Source: Ancylobacter tetraedralis
GTDB taxonomy: Bacteria; Pseudomonadota; Alphaproteobacteria; Rhizobiales; Xanthobacteraceae
Reading direction: 5' to 3'
Length of the DNA: 64,000 bases
Assembly (NCBI RefSeq): GCF_014195655.1
Contig: NZ_JACICD010000009.1
Coordinates: 1 to 64,000, forward strand
This document shows positions 42,183 to 51,758 of the stretch, in pieces. Each line of letters begins with the position of its first letter. Position 1 is the stretch's first letter. The position numbers were made by a program, and so were the translations under genes. Below the pieces are notes generated by a model. It was not told where the DNA came from. It saw only the letters and a list, made by a program, of their open reading frames with translations, and made no database searches.

Positions 42183-43358
42183 TCAGCTCGTCAGCACGAC
42201 GCCGGCATCCGGCGAGAAGGAGACATAGACCTTGTCGTCCCAGCTGATCGGCCGCTCCACCATGCGGGTCAGGTTCGGCTTGGCCGCCTTGACCCGCGAG
42301 CCGCCGGGCAGCTCGACATGGTAGATGGACAGGTCGCCGAGATAGCCGATGTCCCAGATCTCGCCGGAGAGGCAGTTGACGCTCGCATCCGCCGGCGGGT
42401 CGAGTTCCACCCGCAGCTTCTCCGGGCGGAGCGCGATGGCCACGCTGTCGCCCACCTTGGCCGGGCAATCCTGCGCGATGCGGAAGAGCATGTCCGGCGC
42501 CGCCACCGGCCGGACGGTGACGAGGCCCGGCTCGACCGAGACGACCGTGGCATCGAGAATGTTCACGTCGCCGACGAAATCGGCGACGTAGCGGGAATTG
42601 GGGTGTTCGTAGATCACGGCCGGCTGGTCGACCTGCACCAGCTTGCCGTGGTTCATCACCGCGATACGATCGGCCACGGTCATCGCTTCCTCCTGATCGT
42701 GGGTCACGATCAGGAAGGTCATGCCGAGCTCCATCTGGATGTCCATGAGCTCGAACTGGGTTTCCTCGCGCAGCTTCTTGTCGAGCGCGCCGAGCGGCTC
42801 GTCGAGCAGCAGCACCTTCGGCCGCTTGGCGAGCGAGCGGGCGAGCGCCACGCGCTGGCGCTGGCCGCCGGAGAGCTGGTGCGGCTTGCGCTTGGCGAAC
42901 TGCCCCAGCTTCACCAGCTTGAGCATTTCCTCGACGCGGGCGGCGACGGCGCCCTTTTCCATGCCGTCCTGCCGCAGGCCGAAGGCGATGTTGTCCCATA
43001 CGCTCATGTGCGGGAACAGCGCGTAGGACTGGAACATCATGTTCACCGGCCGGCGGTAGGGCGGGGTGCCCACGAGGTCCTCGCCGGCGAGGGTGATGCG
43101 GCCTTCGTTCGGCTCCTCGAAGCCCGCGAGCATGCGCATCAAGGTGGTCTTGCCGCAGCCCGAGGGGCCGAGCAGCGCGAAGAATTCACGCTCATAGATG
43201 TCGAGGGAGAGATTTTCGATGGCGATGAAATCGCCGAAGCGCTTGGTCACGTTCTGAAAGCGGATGAGCGGCACGGCGCTCGGATCCTTCCAGGGGGCAA
43301 ATTTACGGCGGATGCCGCCGATCGTCTTCTGCGTCTTTTCGGCGACGCCTGCGCTCAT
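42183..43358 (-). CDS. potG: Spermidine/putrescine ABC transporter ATPase PotG/PotA-type
   Basis: 391 residues. Walker A GPSGCGKTTL, ABC signature LSGGQRQRVALARSL, Walker B VLLLDEPLGALD, switch His in IVTHDQEEAM, and a C-terminal TOBE domain. First gene of potG-potH-potI. No substrate-binding protein gene is seen next to it; the next gene, puuA, is divergent. Confidence 0.93.
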   Translation of the reverse strand: MSAGVAEKTQKTIGGIRRKFAPWKDPSAVPLIRFQNVTKRFGDFIAIENLSLDIYEREFFALLGPSGCGKTTLMRMLAGFEEPNEGRITLAGEDLVGTPPYRRPVNMMFQSYALFPHMSVWDNIAFGLRQDGMEKGAVAARVEEMLKLVKLGQFAKRKPHQLSGGQRQRVALARSLAKRPKVLLLDEPLGALDKKLREETQFELMDIQMELGMTFLIVTHDQEEAMTVADRIAVMNHGKLVQVDQPAVIYEHPNSRYVADFVGDVNILDATVVSVEPGLVTVRPVAAPDMLFRIAQDCPAKVGDSVAIALRPEKLRVELDPPADASVNCLSGEIWDIGYLGDLSIYHVELPGGSRVKAAKPNLTRMVERPISWDDKVYVSFSPDAGVVLTS

Positions 43359-43552
43359 GTGTCGGCCCCGTTGTCCCCGCCGGATGCTCGGCTGTTGACG
43401 CGAACGCTATCCGGCTTCGGGCGGGCACTCAACGGCACAGTGCGAACAATTTTACCATGCCCGGAAATGGGCAGCTGGCTTCGCCTTGACGGCTGTCGTG
43501 AGAGCATGGTTGCCTCCAGACGGCGCACCATGCGCCTCAGGATACGGAAATC

Positions 43553-44953
43553 ATGGCCAAGAAGAAGCGGACCGAGAAGGACGCCGTCAGCTCCACCCGC
43601 GGCGTCGCCTCCCTCGAGGAAGCGAAAGCGTGGATGGCCGCGCGCGGCATCACCGAGATTGAATGCGCGGTGCCGGACCTCGCCGGGGTTGGGCGCGGCA
43701 AGATCATGCCGGTGTCGAAGTTCCTCTCCGGCCCGACGATGAACCTGCCCCTTTCGGTGTTCTTCCAGACCATCTCGGGCGACTACCCGCCCTATGACAA
43801 TCTCGTCGATTCGGTCGTGGTCGATTCGGATCTGGTGATGGAGCCGGATTTCTCCACGCTGGCCATCGTGCCCTGGGCGCAGGATCCCACCGCCCAGATC
43901 ATCCACGACGCCTATCACCGCGACGGGCGCCCGGTGGAACTGGCCCCGCGCCAGGTGCTGAAGAACGTCGTCGACCTCTATGCCAAGAAGGGCTGGAAGG
44001 CGGTCGTCGCTCCCGAGATCGAATTCTATCTCGTGGAGCCCAATGTCGATGCCGACTATCCGCTCAAGCCGCCGATCGGGCGCTCCGGCCGGCCGGAAAT
44101 CGGCCGTCAGTCCTACTCGATCCAGGCGGTGAACGAGTTCGACGCGCTGTTCGAGGATATGTACGATTATTCCGAAGCGCAGGGGCTGGAGATCGACACG
44201 CTGATCCACGAGGACGGCGCGGCGCAGATGGAGATCAACCTGCTGCACGGCGACCCGATCGTGCTGGCCGATCAGGTGTTCCTGTTCAAGCGCACCATCC
44301 GCGAGGCGGCGCTTGCCCACAAGATCTACGCCACCTTCATGGCCAAGCCGATCGCCGACGAGCCCGGCTCGGCCATGCATATCCACCAGTCCATCGTCGA
44401 TTCCGAGACGGGCAAGAACATCTTTTCCGATGCGGAGGGCGACCCGACGCCGGAATTCTTCTCCTTCATCGCCGGCCAGCAGCGCTACCTGCCGGCGGTC
44501 ATGTCGATCCTCGCGCCTTACGTGAATTCCTATCGCCGGCTCACCCGCGATTCGATGGCGCCGATCAACGTGCAGTGGGGCTACGACAACCGCACCGCCG
44601 GCCTGCGCGTGCCGCCCTCGTCACCTGCGGCGCGGCGGGTGGAGAACCGGGTGCCGTCCTCGGACGCCAACCCCTATCTCGTCATCGCGGCCTCGCTGGC
44701 CTGCGGCTATCTCGGGCTGGTCGAGGGGCTGCGCCCGACCGAGCCGCTGGAATCCGATGCCAAGGGCCTCGATTTCGAGCTGCCGCGCGGCCTGCTGGAA
44801 GCGGTGGCGGCGATGCAGCATTCGGACGAGATTTCCACCGTGCTCGGGCCCTCCTTCGTGAAGACCTACACGGCGGTGAAGCAGACCGAGTTCGACACCT
44901 TCATGCGCGTCATCTCGCCATGGGAGCGGGAATATCTGCTGCTGAACGTGTGA
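43553..44953 (+). CDS. puuA: Gamma-glutamylputrescine synthetase-type glutamine synthetase
   Basis: 466 residues of the glutamine synthetase superfamily. APEIEFYLVEP and GAAQMEINLLHGDP supply metal ligands, HIHQSIVD binds glutamate and ATP, and NRTAGLRVPPSSPAARRVENRVPSSDANPYL is the PuuA/GS loop. The adenylylation loop of GlnA is absent. Ligates glutamate to putrescine. The 194-bp gap to potG is a divergent promoter region. A GlnA-type or other amine ligase remains possible. Confidence 0.85.
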   Translation: MAKKKRTEKDAVSSTRGVASLEEAKAWMAARGITEIECAVPDLAGVGRGKIMPVSKFLSGPTMNLPLSVFFQTISGDYPPYDNLVDSVVVDSDLVMEPDFSTLAIVPWAQDPTAQIIHDAYHRDGRPVELAPRQVLKNVVDLYAKKGWKAVVAPEIEFYLVEPNVDADYPLKPPIGRSGRPEIGRQSYSIQAVNEFDALFEDMYDYSEAQGLEIDTLIHEDGAAQMEINLLHGDPIVLADQVFLFKRTIREAALAHKIYATFMAKPIADEPGSAMHIHQSIVDSETGKNIFSDAEGDPTPEFFSFIAGQQRYLPAVMSILAPYVNSYRRLTRDSMAPINVQWGYDNRTAGLRVPPSSPAARRVENRVPSSDANPYLVIAASLACGYLGLVEGLRPTEPLESDAKGLDFELPRGLLEAVAAMQHSDEISTVLGPSFVKTYTAVKQTEFDTFMRVISPWEREYLLLNV

Positions 44954-44962
44954 GGGGTTCTG

Positions 44963-45073
44963 CTCCCTCTCCCCGTCGGGGAGGGAGCTGGGGTGAGGGG
45001 GCTTCGTGGCTCCGCACGCGTGCTCCCCTCACCGACCCGCCGCGCGGGCCACCTCTCCCCAATGGGGGGAGGA
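44963..45073. repeat. Palindromic intergenic repeat element B
   Basis: CTCCCTCTCCCC and GGGGAGGGAG arms, then GGTGAGGGG against CCCCTCACC, then CCTCTCCCC against GGGGGGAGG. It shares its blocks with element A at 31101-31262. Confidence 0.7.
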
Positions 45074-45156
45074 AACGGCGTTTCGCGCCGCCTCGTTCCT
45101 GCCGGCGCTCGGCTGTGAGCCGGGATGACAGCCTGCAAGGAAGGCGATGCTCTCGC

Positions 45157-46218
45157 CTATGCCTCGGCTTTCTCCTCCGCCAGGATTTCCCGCACGCGCG
45201 GGATCACCCGGGTGCCGTACAGCTCGATGGCGCGCATCGCCTGCGCATGGCCGAGCGTGCCGGCGCTGTATTTCAGGTCGAAATGATCGAGGTCGAGCGC
45301 CCGGACGGTGCGGGCGATCTTCCGCGCCACCGTCTCGGGCGAGCCGAGATAGAGCGAGCCGACCGTGACCTCGCGCTCGAATTCCTCGCGCCCGATGGGC
45401 GGCCATCCGCGCTCGCGGCCGATGCGGTCGCGATTGGCCTTGAAGGCGGGGAAGAACTCCTCGCGGGCCGCCTCGTCGGTGTCGGCGATATAGCCGGGCG
45501 AGTGCACGCCCAGTGGCTGCACCGGGGTGCCCAGCTGCGTGAAGGCCTTGCGGTACAGCTCGGCATAGGGCTTGAAGCGACTGGCGCCGCCGCCGATGAT
45601 GGCGAGCATCATCGGCAGGCCGTAGGTCGCCGCGCGCACCACCGATTCGGGCGAGCCGCCCACCCCGATCCACGTCTTCATCGTGCCGCTTTCCGGCAGC
45701 GGGTAGACGTGCTGGTTCACCAGCGGCGGGCGCAGGTTGCCGGTCCAGTTCACCCCCTCCGCGCTCGCGTTCTCCCGCAGGAGATGCGTGAAAAGGTCGA
45801 GCTTCTCGGTGAACAGCGTCTCGTAATCGTCGAGGTTGAAGCCGAATAGCGGGAAGGATTCCGTGAAGGAGCCGCGGCCGAGAATGATCTCGGCGCGCCC
45901 GTTCGAGATGGCGTCGACGGTGGCGAAGCGCTGATAGACCCGGATCGGGTCATCGGAGGAGAGCACCGTTACCGCCGAGCCGAGCCGGACCCGCTGCGTG
46001 CGGGCGGCGATGGCGGCCAGCACCACTTCGGGCGCCGAGATCGCGTAATCGTCGCGGTGATGCTCGCCCACGGCGAAGAAGTCGACGCCGACCTCGTCGG
46101 CGAGCACGCCCTGCTCCACCACGTTGCGCAGCGCCTGCGCCTGGGTGAGCGGACGGCCCTCGCCATCGGCCATCACGTCGCCGAAAGTGTCGAGCCCGAA
46201 ATCGAGATGCTTTGCCAT
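45157..46218 (-). CDS. LLM-class flavin-dependent oxidoreductase
   Basis: 353 residues, luciferase-like. VDFFAVGEHHRDDYAISAPEVVLAAIAARTQRVRLGSAVTVL and AEIILGRGSFTESFPLFG are family signatures of the FMN-binding barrel. The ATG at 46218 matches family starts (MAKHLDFGLDTFGD); the frame runs upstream without support. Substrate unknown. Confidence 0.88.
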   Translation of the reverse strand: MAKHLDFGLDTFGDVMADGEGRPLTQAQALRNVVEQGVLADEVGVDFFAVGEHHRDDYAISAPEVVLAAIAARTQRVRLGSAVTVLSSDDPIRVYQRFATVDAISNGRAEIILGRGSFTESFPLFGFNLDDYETLFTEKLDLFTHLLRENASAEGVNWTGNLRPPLVNQHVYPLPESGTMKTWIGVGGSPESVVRAATYGLPMMLAIIGGGASRFKPYAELYRKAFTQLGTPVQPLGVHSPGYIADTDEAAREEFFPAFKANRDRIGRERGWPPIGREEFEREVTVGSLYLGSPETVARKIARTVRALDLDHFDLKYSAGTLGHAQAMRAIELYGTRVIPRVREILAEEKAEA

Positions 46219-46529
46219 GACGCGGATGTCCCGGTTTTCCTGAAGGGCGAACCGGCCTTGCGCCGGCCGTCTCCATATGGACCGGCGCGTCGCGGGATGC
46301 ATCGCCCGGTCTGCAAGGTCGATCTTTCGCGCGTGCAAGCGACCGGCATCGCGCGGGAGGGCATGGCCTTGTGGCGAAGGCAGCAGAGTCGCGCGCGAAC
46401 AATTCGGGAGCGCGAGAGCGCGAGACCGTGCGCGCCAAGAAAAAAGCCCGCCGGACAGAGCCAGCGGGCTTCAGTTGAGCGGCACGAGGGGGTCGATACC
46501 GCTGGTAATTCGAACGGCGCGGCGCATGA
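46219..46529. other. Intergenic region with terminator
   Basis: No gene seen. It holds the terminator of the DUF1127 gene and the promoter region of the LLM oxidoreductase gene. Confidence 0.5.
46441..46472 (-). terminator. Terminator of the DUF1127 gene
   Basis: Read on the minus strand: AAGCCCGCTGG, CTCTGT, CCGGCGGGCTT, followed by a T run. Confidence 0.8.
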
Positions 46530-46877
46530 TCAGCCGCACGAAATGAGGTCGTCCTTCGGCGCCGGCGCGCTCACGAGGCGCAGATTGGCGCGGGACACCT
46601 GACGCCGGCTGGCCCGGCGTTCCACCGAGCGCACCACCAGCGTGGCGGTCGGGTCCTGCCAGAGCGGGCCGGACGAGGCGTCGCGCAGGTCGGCGCGGGT
46701 CAGCCCGATATCCTTGAGCATGTGATCGTCGAACTCGCCGAGCTGGACGAGATAGCGGCGGTGGCCGATCGCCTTGACGAGGCGCACGGCGCCCAGGACG
46801 CCATTCACCAGCCAGCCGCCAGCCGTGGCGCCGACGGTCGAAAATGCACTTCTGCGGGCTTCGCCAAAATACGACAT
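46530..46877 (-). CDS. DUF1127 small protein
   Basis: 115 residues. The DUF1127 core HRRYLVQLGEFDDHMLKDIGLTRADLRDA lies in the middle (about 43-72), followed by a basic tail. The ATG at 46877 has GGAGGG upstream; an ATG 12 bp earlier is also in frame. DUF1127 proteins can bind RNA and affect phosphate and carbon metabolism in Agrobacterium. Divergent from the LysR gene. Confidence 0.85.
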   Translation of the reverse strand: MSYFGEARRSAFSTVGATAGGWLVNGVLGAVRLVKAIGHRRYLVQLGEFDDHMLKDIGLTRADLRDASSGPLWQDPTATLVVRSVERRASRRQVSRANLRLVSAPAPKDDLISCG

Positions 46878-47069
46878 TGATCCCTCCATCTGTCGGCCGC
46901 GCGGCGGCGATGTCCCTCTTCTGAGCGGGGCCGGCACCGCCGACCACCCGTTCTCGACATCACCCGTTCGCGACGGGATCCTTATGCGGGGACCCGACCA
47001 ATCACACTAGCGAATGTTTCTGATCTGAATTATCATCATCAGTGATGTCATCCGCCCGGGAGGCCGTCC
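46878..47069. promoter_or_regulatory. Divergent control region DUF1127 / LysR
   Basis: 192 bp. The right end is AT-rich and contains the short inverted repeat ATCA-TCAG-TGAT (about 47033-47044), a candidate LysR site. Binding is inferred. Confidence 0.4.
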
Positions 47070-47954
47070 ATGACCGTTCTGCTCGATATTGATCAATTAA
47101 GAACATTCATAACGATTGCCGAAACGGGCAGTTTCACAAAAGCGTCCGAAGTGGTGCACAAGACCCAGTCGGCCGTGTCGATGCAGATGAAGCGACTGGA
47201 GGAGCGGGTCGGCAAGCCGATCTTCGCGCGCGACGGGCGCGCCTCGCGCCTCACCGACGAGGGCGAGCGGCTGCTGGATTATGCGCGCCGCATCGTCAAG
47301 CTGAACATGGAGGCGATGGCGAGCCTGGCCTCCGCCGAACTGTCCGGCCGCGTGCGGCTCGGCGTGCCGGATGATTACGCCGACCGCTATCTCCCGGAAA
47401 TCATGGCGCGCTTTTCCGCCACCCATCCCAATGTCGAACTCACCGTGGTGTGCGACCCTTCCACGGATCTGATCGACCGCATCGATACCGGCGATCTCGA
47501 CCTCGCCATCGTCACCGATTGCGAGACGATGCACCGCGAGCCGGAAATCATCCGCCGCGAGCAGCTTCTCTGGGTCGGCTCGATGCGCCATTCGCTGCAC
47601 CTGGAAGACGTCGTGCCGCTGGCGCTCGGCCGGCAGAGCTGCAACTGGCGGCAGGAGGCGATCGCCATGCTGCAGGCGCTCGGCCGTCCCTTCCGCATCC
47701 TCTACACCTCATCGAACAGCACGGCGGTCTCGGCGGCGGTGCTGGCGGGCCTCGCCATTTCGGTGTTACCCGAATCGGGCCTGCGTCCCGGCATGCGGGT
47801 TCTCGGCTCCTCCGAGGGCTTCCCCACGCTGCCGCCCTGCCGCATCGGCCTGCTGCGCAACCGGCACGAAGCCTCCCCGCTGGCCGACGCCCTCGCCATC
47901 CATATCGTGCAGGGGCTGGACAATATTTCCGAGACGTCGATGGCGGCAGAGTAG
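47070..47954 (+). CDS. LysR-family regulator, LsrB/VtlR-like
   Basis: 294 residues. N-terminal winged HTH (LRTFITIAETGSFTKASEVVHKTQSAVSMQMKRLEERVGKPIFARDG) and a substrate-binding domain from about 93. The very conserved HTH resembles LsrB/VtlR of Rhizobiales, which in relatives control DUF1127 genes, a small RNA and glutathione synthesis. Cysteines at about 128, 151, 191 and 257 could be redox-sensing. Neighbours here are a DUF1127 gene and gshA. Orthology is a moderate-confidence inference. Confidence 0.85.
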   Translation: MTVLLDIDQLRTFITIAETGSFTKASEVVHKTQSAVSMQMKRLEERVGKPIFARDGRASRLTDEGERLLDYARRIVKLNMEAMASLASAELSGRVRLGVPDDYADRYLPEIMARFSATHPNVELTVVCDPSTDLIDRIDTGDLDLAIVTDCETMHREPEIIRREQLLWVGSMRHSLHLEDVVPLALGRQSCNWRQEAIAMLQALGRPFRILYTSSNSTAVSAAVLAGLAISVLPESGLRPGMRVLGSSEGFPTLPPCRIGLLRNRHEASPLADALAIHIVQGLDNISETSMAAE

Positions 47955-47971
47955 GCCGCCCGGCGCATGCC

Positions 47972-49342
47972 TCAATAGGCGTCTTCGTCGAAGACCGGCT
48001 CCACCGAGCCGGCCCACGCGCCGTGGAAGCGCTCCAGCAGCGCCTCCGCCGGGGTGTGGCCAGCCGCGAGGCTCTCTTCTACCGGCTTGAGGAAGCGCGT
48101 CTCGTCGCGGCCCTGGCTGTCGCGCTGGTCGCGGCGCGCGAGGCCGGCGCGGGCGATGGCGACCACCTCGCGGGCCAGCTCAAGCATCGGGCGGCCGGCG
48201 ATCTCGGCCTTGAAGCCGAGGCGGGGCACGTCGTCGCGCAGTTTCTGGCGCTCGTCAGAGGTCCAGCCCTTGGCCAGGTCCCAGGCAGCATCGAGGCTGG
48301 TCGTGTCGTAATACAGCCCGGTCCACAGCGCGGGCAGGGCGCACAGGTTGCCCCAGGGCCCGCCATCGGCGCCGCGCATTTCGAGATAACGCTTCAGCCG
48401 CACCTCGGGGAAGATGGTGGAGAGGTGGTTGGCCCAGTCCGAGACGGTCGCGGTCTCGCCCGGCACCGCCGGATGCCGGCCCGCCAGCAGGTCGCGGAAG
48501 GAGGAGCCGGCGACGTCGATATAGGTGTCGCCGCGCTTGATGAAATACATCGGCACGTCGAGCGCGTAGTCGACATAGCGCTCGAAGCCCATGCCCTCCT
48601 CGAAGGCGAAGGGCAGCATGCCGGCGCGGTTATTGTCGGTGTCGCGCCAGATTTCCGAGCGGTAGGAGAGGAAGCCGTTCGGCTTGCCCTCGGTGAAGGG
48701 CGAGTTGGCGAACAGGGCGGTGGCCACCGGCTGCAGGGCGAGGCCGACGCGCAGCTTCTTCACCATGTCGGGCTCGGAAGCGAAATCGAGATTCACCTGC
48801 ACGGTGCAGGTCCGGTACATCATGTCGAGGCCGCGCGTGCCGACCTTCGGCATGTAGTTGGTCATGATCTTGTAGCGGCCCTTGGGCATGACCGGCGTCT
48901 CGGCGAGCGTCCATTTCGGGCTCATGCCGAGCCCGAGGAAGCCGAAGCCGAGCGGGGTGGCGACGTCGCGCACCTGGGTGAGGTGGGAATTCACCTCGGC
49001 GCAGGTCTCGTGAATGGTCATGAGCGGCGCGCCGGACAGTTCGAACTGGCCGCCCGGCTCCAGCGAGATCGCCCCGCCCCCGATATTGTCGGCGAGGCCG
49101 ATAATGGTGGAGCCCTCGAGGATCGGCTCCCAGCCATTCAACGCCTGCATGCCCTCCAGCAGCGCGCGGATACCGTTCGCTCCCTCATAGGGAACGGGAT
49201 GGTGCCCCTCCAGCGTGAAGGGGAACTTCTCGTGCTCCGTCCCGATACGGAATTTCGAGGGCGCCTTGCAGCCGGCTTCGAACCAGGCGACGAGTTCGTC
49301 GCGGCTCTGGATGTGCTGCGTGTCGATCTGGTCTCGCGCCAT
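47972..49342 (-). CDS. gshA: Glutamate-cysteine ligase, plant type
   Basis: 456 residues from ATG 49342, with GGAG six bases upstream. FRIGTEHEKFPF starts the GCS2-like fold, and the sequence shows the plant/alphaproteobacterial signatures NIGGGAISLEPGGQFELSGAP and MGFERYVDYALDVPMYF. First step of glutathione synthesis. Convergent with the LysR gene. Confidence 0.93.
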   Translation of the reverse strand: MARDQIDTQHIQSRDELVAWFEAGCKAPSKFRIGTEHEKFPFTLEGHHPVPYEGANGIRALLEGMQALNGWEPILEGSTIIGLADNIGGGAISLEPGGQFELSGAPLMTIHETCAEVNSHLTQVRDVATPLGFGFLGLGMSPKWTLAETPVMPKGRYKIMTNYMPKVGTRGLDMMYRTCTVQVNLDFASEPDMVKKLRVGLALQPVATALFANSPFTEGKPNGFLSYRSEIWRDTDNNRAGMLPFAFEEGMGFERYVDYALDVPMYFIKRGDTYIDVAGSSFRDLLAGRHPAVPGETATVSDWANHLSTIFPEVRLKRYLEMRGADGGPWGNLCALPALWTGLYYDTTSLDAAWDLAKGWTSDERQKLRDDVPRLGFKAEIAGRPMLELAREVVAIARAGLARRDQRDSQGRDETRFLKPVEESLAAGHTPAEALLERFHGAWAGSVEPVFDEDAY

Positions 49343-49466
49343 GGAAGACTCCGGCGGGCTGCTGGGGCGCGCGACCATACACAGGCGGCGCGGCGACGCA
49401 AATCGCCGTAATCACCGATCCGTTACGCGAAATAGCAGGGATGGGCGGAGCAGGCCGCTCGCGCGC

Positions 49467-50588
49467 CTATTGCGCCGAGGTATGGGCGAGCCAACTCGTC
49501 ACCGCCCGCAGCGCCTCGCCGCGATTGCCGGTGCGGTGCTCCGCCTCCTGATAGATGGCGATCTGCACATCCGCGCTGGTGCCCCCGCCCAGAATGGTGC
49601 GCACATGCTCCAGCTCCTGCCGGCTGCCGAGCGCCTGCGCATCCTCCGCCACGCGGTCGATCAGTGTCTCCACCGCCAGCGCCACGGGAATGGCCTGCTT
49701 CGAATCGCGGTCGACGAAGCTGCCATGGATGCCGTAGCGCTGGGCGCGCCACTTGTTTTCCACCGCGATGGCGCGGTCGACGGCGTCGATGCCGGCATTC
49801 ACCTTCGGATTGCGCACGAGGTGGCGCGCCACGGCCCGGTAGAGCGCGGCGATGGCTGCCGAATCCTCCACGCGCGTGCAGCTGTCGGGCGCGCGCAGTT
49901 CCAGCGTCGGGTGCTTCTGCGAGGGGCGGATGGTCCACCAGACATAGCTCGAATCGCGAATCGCCCGCGCCGCTACCAGCGCGTCGATATAGTCCTGATA
50001 GTCCCTGGCGCTCTCGAACAGCTCGGGCAGGCCGGTGCGCGGCAACTCGTCATAGGCGGCGAGGCGGTAGCCCATCAGCCCGGTGCGCTTGGATTCCCAG
50101 AAGGGCGAGGACGTGGACAGCGCCACGAACACCGGCAGGAAGGGAAGGATGCGGCGCATCACGTCGATGCGGGTGTCGGGATCGGGCAGTTCGACATGCA
50201 CGTGCAGGCCACAGAGCAGGTTGCGCTCGCCCAGCATCTGCAGGTCGTGCATCAGCCCGTCATAGCGCCGCGTCGGCGTCTTCTTGCCACCCTGCCAACT
50301 GGCCGTGGGGTGGGTGCCGGCGGCGAGGAAGGCAAGGTCGAAATCGGCAGCGACGCCGCCCAGTATGCGGCGCAGCCCCTGCAACTCGCCCCGTGCCTCG
50401 GCCGCGCTGTCATGGGGGCGGGTCATCACCTCGATCTGCGATTGCAGCATTTCGCCGGAGACCCGCTCACCAAGTGCCTCGCGCGCCTTCGCCATGAAAG
50501 CGGTGGGCATATGCCGGAGCGTGCCCTTGGTCTCGCCGTCGACGATGAAATATTCCTCCTCGATGCCGATGCGGTATTCTTCGATCAT
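49467..50588 (-). CDS. YbdK-type carboxylate-amine ligase (GCS2 family)
   Basis: 373 residues. [30 protein letters not shown] and [26 protein letters not shown] match YbdK, a weak glutamate-cysteine ligase of unknown true substrate. Lies 124 bp upstream of gshA in the same direction, so the two ligases may be co-expressed. Confidence 0.9.
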   Translation of the reverse strand: MIEEYRIGIEEEYFIVDGETKGTLRHMPTAFMAKAREALGERVSGEMLQSQIEVMTRPHDSAAEARGELQGLRRILGGVAADFDLAFLAAGTHPTASWQGGKKTPTRRYDGLMHDLQMLGERNLLCGLHVHVELPDPDTRIDVMRRILPFLPVFVALSTSSPFWESKRTGLMGYRLAAYDELPRTGLPELFESARDYQDYIDALVAARAIRDSSYVWWTIRPSQKHPTLELRAPDSCTRVEDSAAIAALYRAVARHLVRNPKVNAGIDAVDRAIAVENKWRAQRYGIHGSFVDRDSKQAIPVALAVETLIDRVAEDAQALGSRQELEHVRTILGGGTSADVQIAIYQEAEHRTGNRGEALRAVTSWLAHTSAQ

Positions 50589-50861
50589 GGCGTCTTTCTC
50601 CGAAGGAATCGAAACACAGGCGAGCGCGTGCAGCTTAGCCGACGCAGAATCGGCCTGTCCGAGCCGGCTGGAGTGATGATGGCGGAGTGAGACCGGAGTA
50701 TGACCCGTTGATCATTCGAAAATCGACGCATTGTTGTTGCGTTTGCTGTCATCGACGGACGACGTTACCTGATCACCAAGCGTCACAAGGCTCACCCGGC
50801 CCGCCGGGGGCGGTGGGGGGCGCCGATCAACGCGGCAGCCGGCGCAGGGTTCCCGAGGCGT
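50589..50861. other. Intergenic region, no gene seen
   Basis: 273 bp between ybdK-type start and the rsmE end. Short open frames only; no clear hairpin with a T run. Confidence 0.4.
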
Positions 50862-51641
50862 TCAGTCCGCAGGCGGCGCGGCGCCCTGACGGGCGGCCTC
50901 GACCAGGGCGAGCGCGGCGACGGCGGCGGTGTCGGCGCGCAGGATACGCGGGCCGAGCGAGAGCACGATCGTGCCCGCGCGGCCCTGCAATTGGCGGCGC
51001 TCGCCTTCCGCGAACCCACCTTCCGGGCCGATCAGCACGGCGAGCGGGCCGGGCAGCGCCGCGCGCAGGGGGGCGAGCGGATCAGCCAGCGGGGCCGCCT
51101 CGTCGCAGAAGAGCAGCGTGCGCCCGGCCTCCAGTCCGGCGAGCCAGCGGGTGAAGGGCAGGGGCTCCAGCACGTCGGGAATCGACAGGATCCCGCACTG
51201 CTCGGCGGCCTCCACCGCGTTGGCGCGCATGCGCTCGGTGTTCACGCGCGTGGCCTGGGTATGCTGCGTCATCACCGGCTGCAGCCGGCCGGCGCCCATC
51301 TCCACCGCCTTCTGCACCATGTAGTCGAGGCGCGCATGCTTGAGCGGGGCGAAGACATAGTCGAGATCGGGCCGGGGGGCCTGCGCGCGCAGGCGCGCCT
51401 CGCAGCGCAGCAGCACCTCGCGCCGCCCGCCCGCTTCGCGCCGGGCGCGCCATTCGCCCTCGCGCCCGTTGAACAGATGCAGATGACCGCCGACCTCGAG
51501 GCGAATCACATCGGAGACGTAATGCGCGCGGTCGCGGTCGAGCGGCACAAGCGCGCCTTCGCCGAGATCATCCTCGACGAACAGGCGCTGGGCGCGGAAA
51601 TCATAGGGGTGGTCGGTCGAATCTTCGTGAGGTCGGGCCAT
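50862..51641 (-). CDS. rsmE: 16S rRNA m3U1498 methyltransferase
   Basis: 259 residues. N-terminal PUA-like domain (RLFVEDDLGEGALVPLDRDRAHYVSDVIRL) and a SPOUT methyltransferase with the knot loop VLIGPEGGFAEGE and LSLGPRILRADTAAVAAL. Methylates U1498 of 16S rRNA. ATG 51641 chosen; one 12 bp upstream is also in frame and neither has a clear ribosome site. Confidence 0.95.
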   Translation of the reverse strand: MARPHEDSTDHPYDFRAQRLFVEDDLGEGALVPLDRDRAHYVSDVIRLEVGGHLHLFNGREGEWRARREAGGRREVLLRCEARLRAQAPRPDLDYVFAPLKHARLDYMVQKAVEMGAGRLQPVMTQHTQATRVNTERMRANAVEAAEQCGILSIPDVLEPLPFTRWLAGLEAGRTLLFCDEAAPLADPLAPLRAALPGPLAVLIGPEGGFAEGERRQLQGRAGTIVLSLGPRILRADTAAVAALALVEAARQGAAPPAD

Positions 51642-51758
51642 GATGGCGAACATTCTGACGCAAATTAACCGGTCAACGCCAGCCGCCGTGATATTGCCCC
51701 ATCTGTGGGGCCTTTGTATCACGCTTGGTAAACGACGCTGCACGGGCGGGTAAGCTGC

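Noticed and set aside
50687-51154. Plus-strand open frame overlapping the rsmE end
   Set aside because: Composition is Arg/Pro-rich shadow coding over rsmE, and no motif is present.
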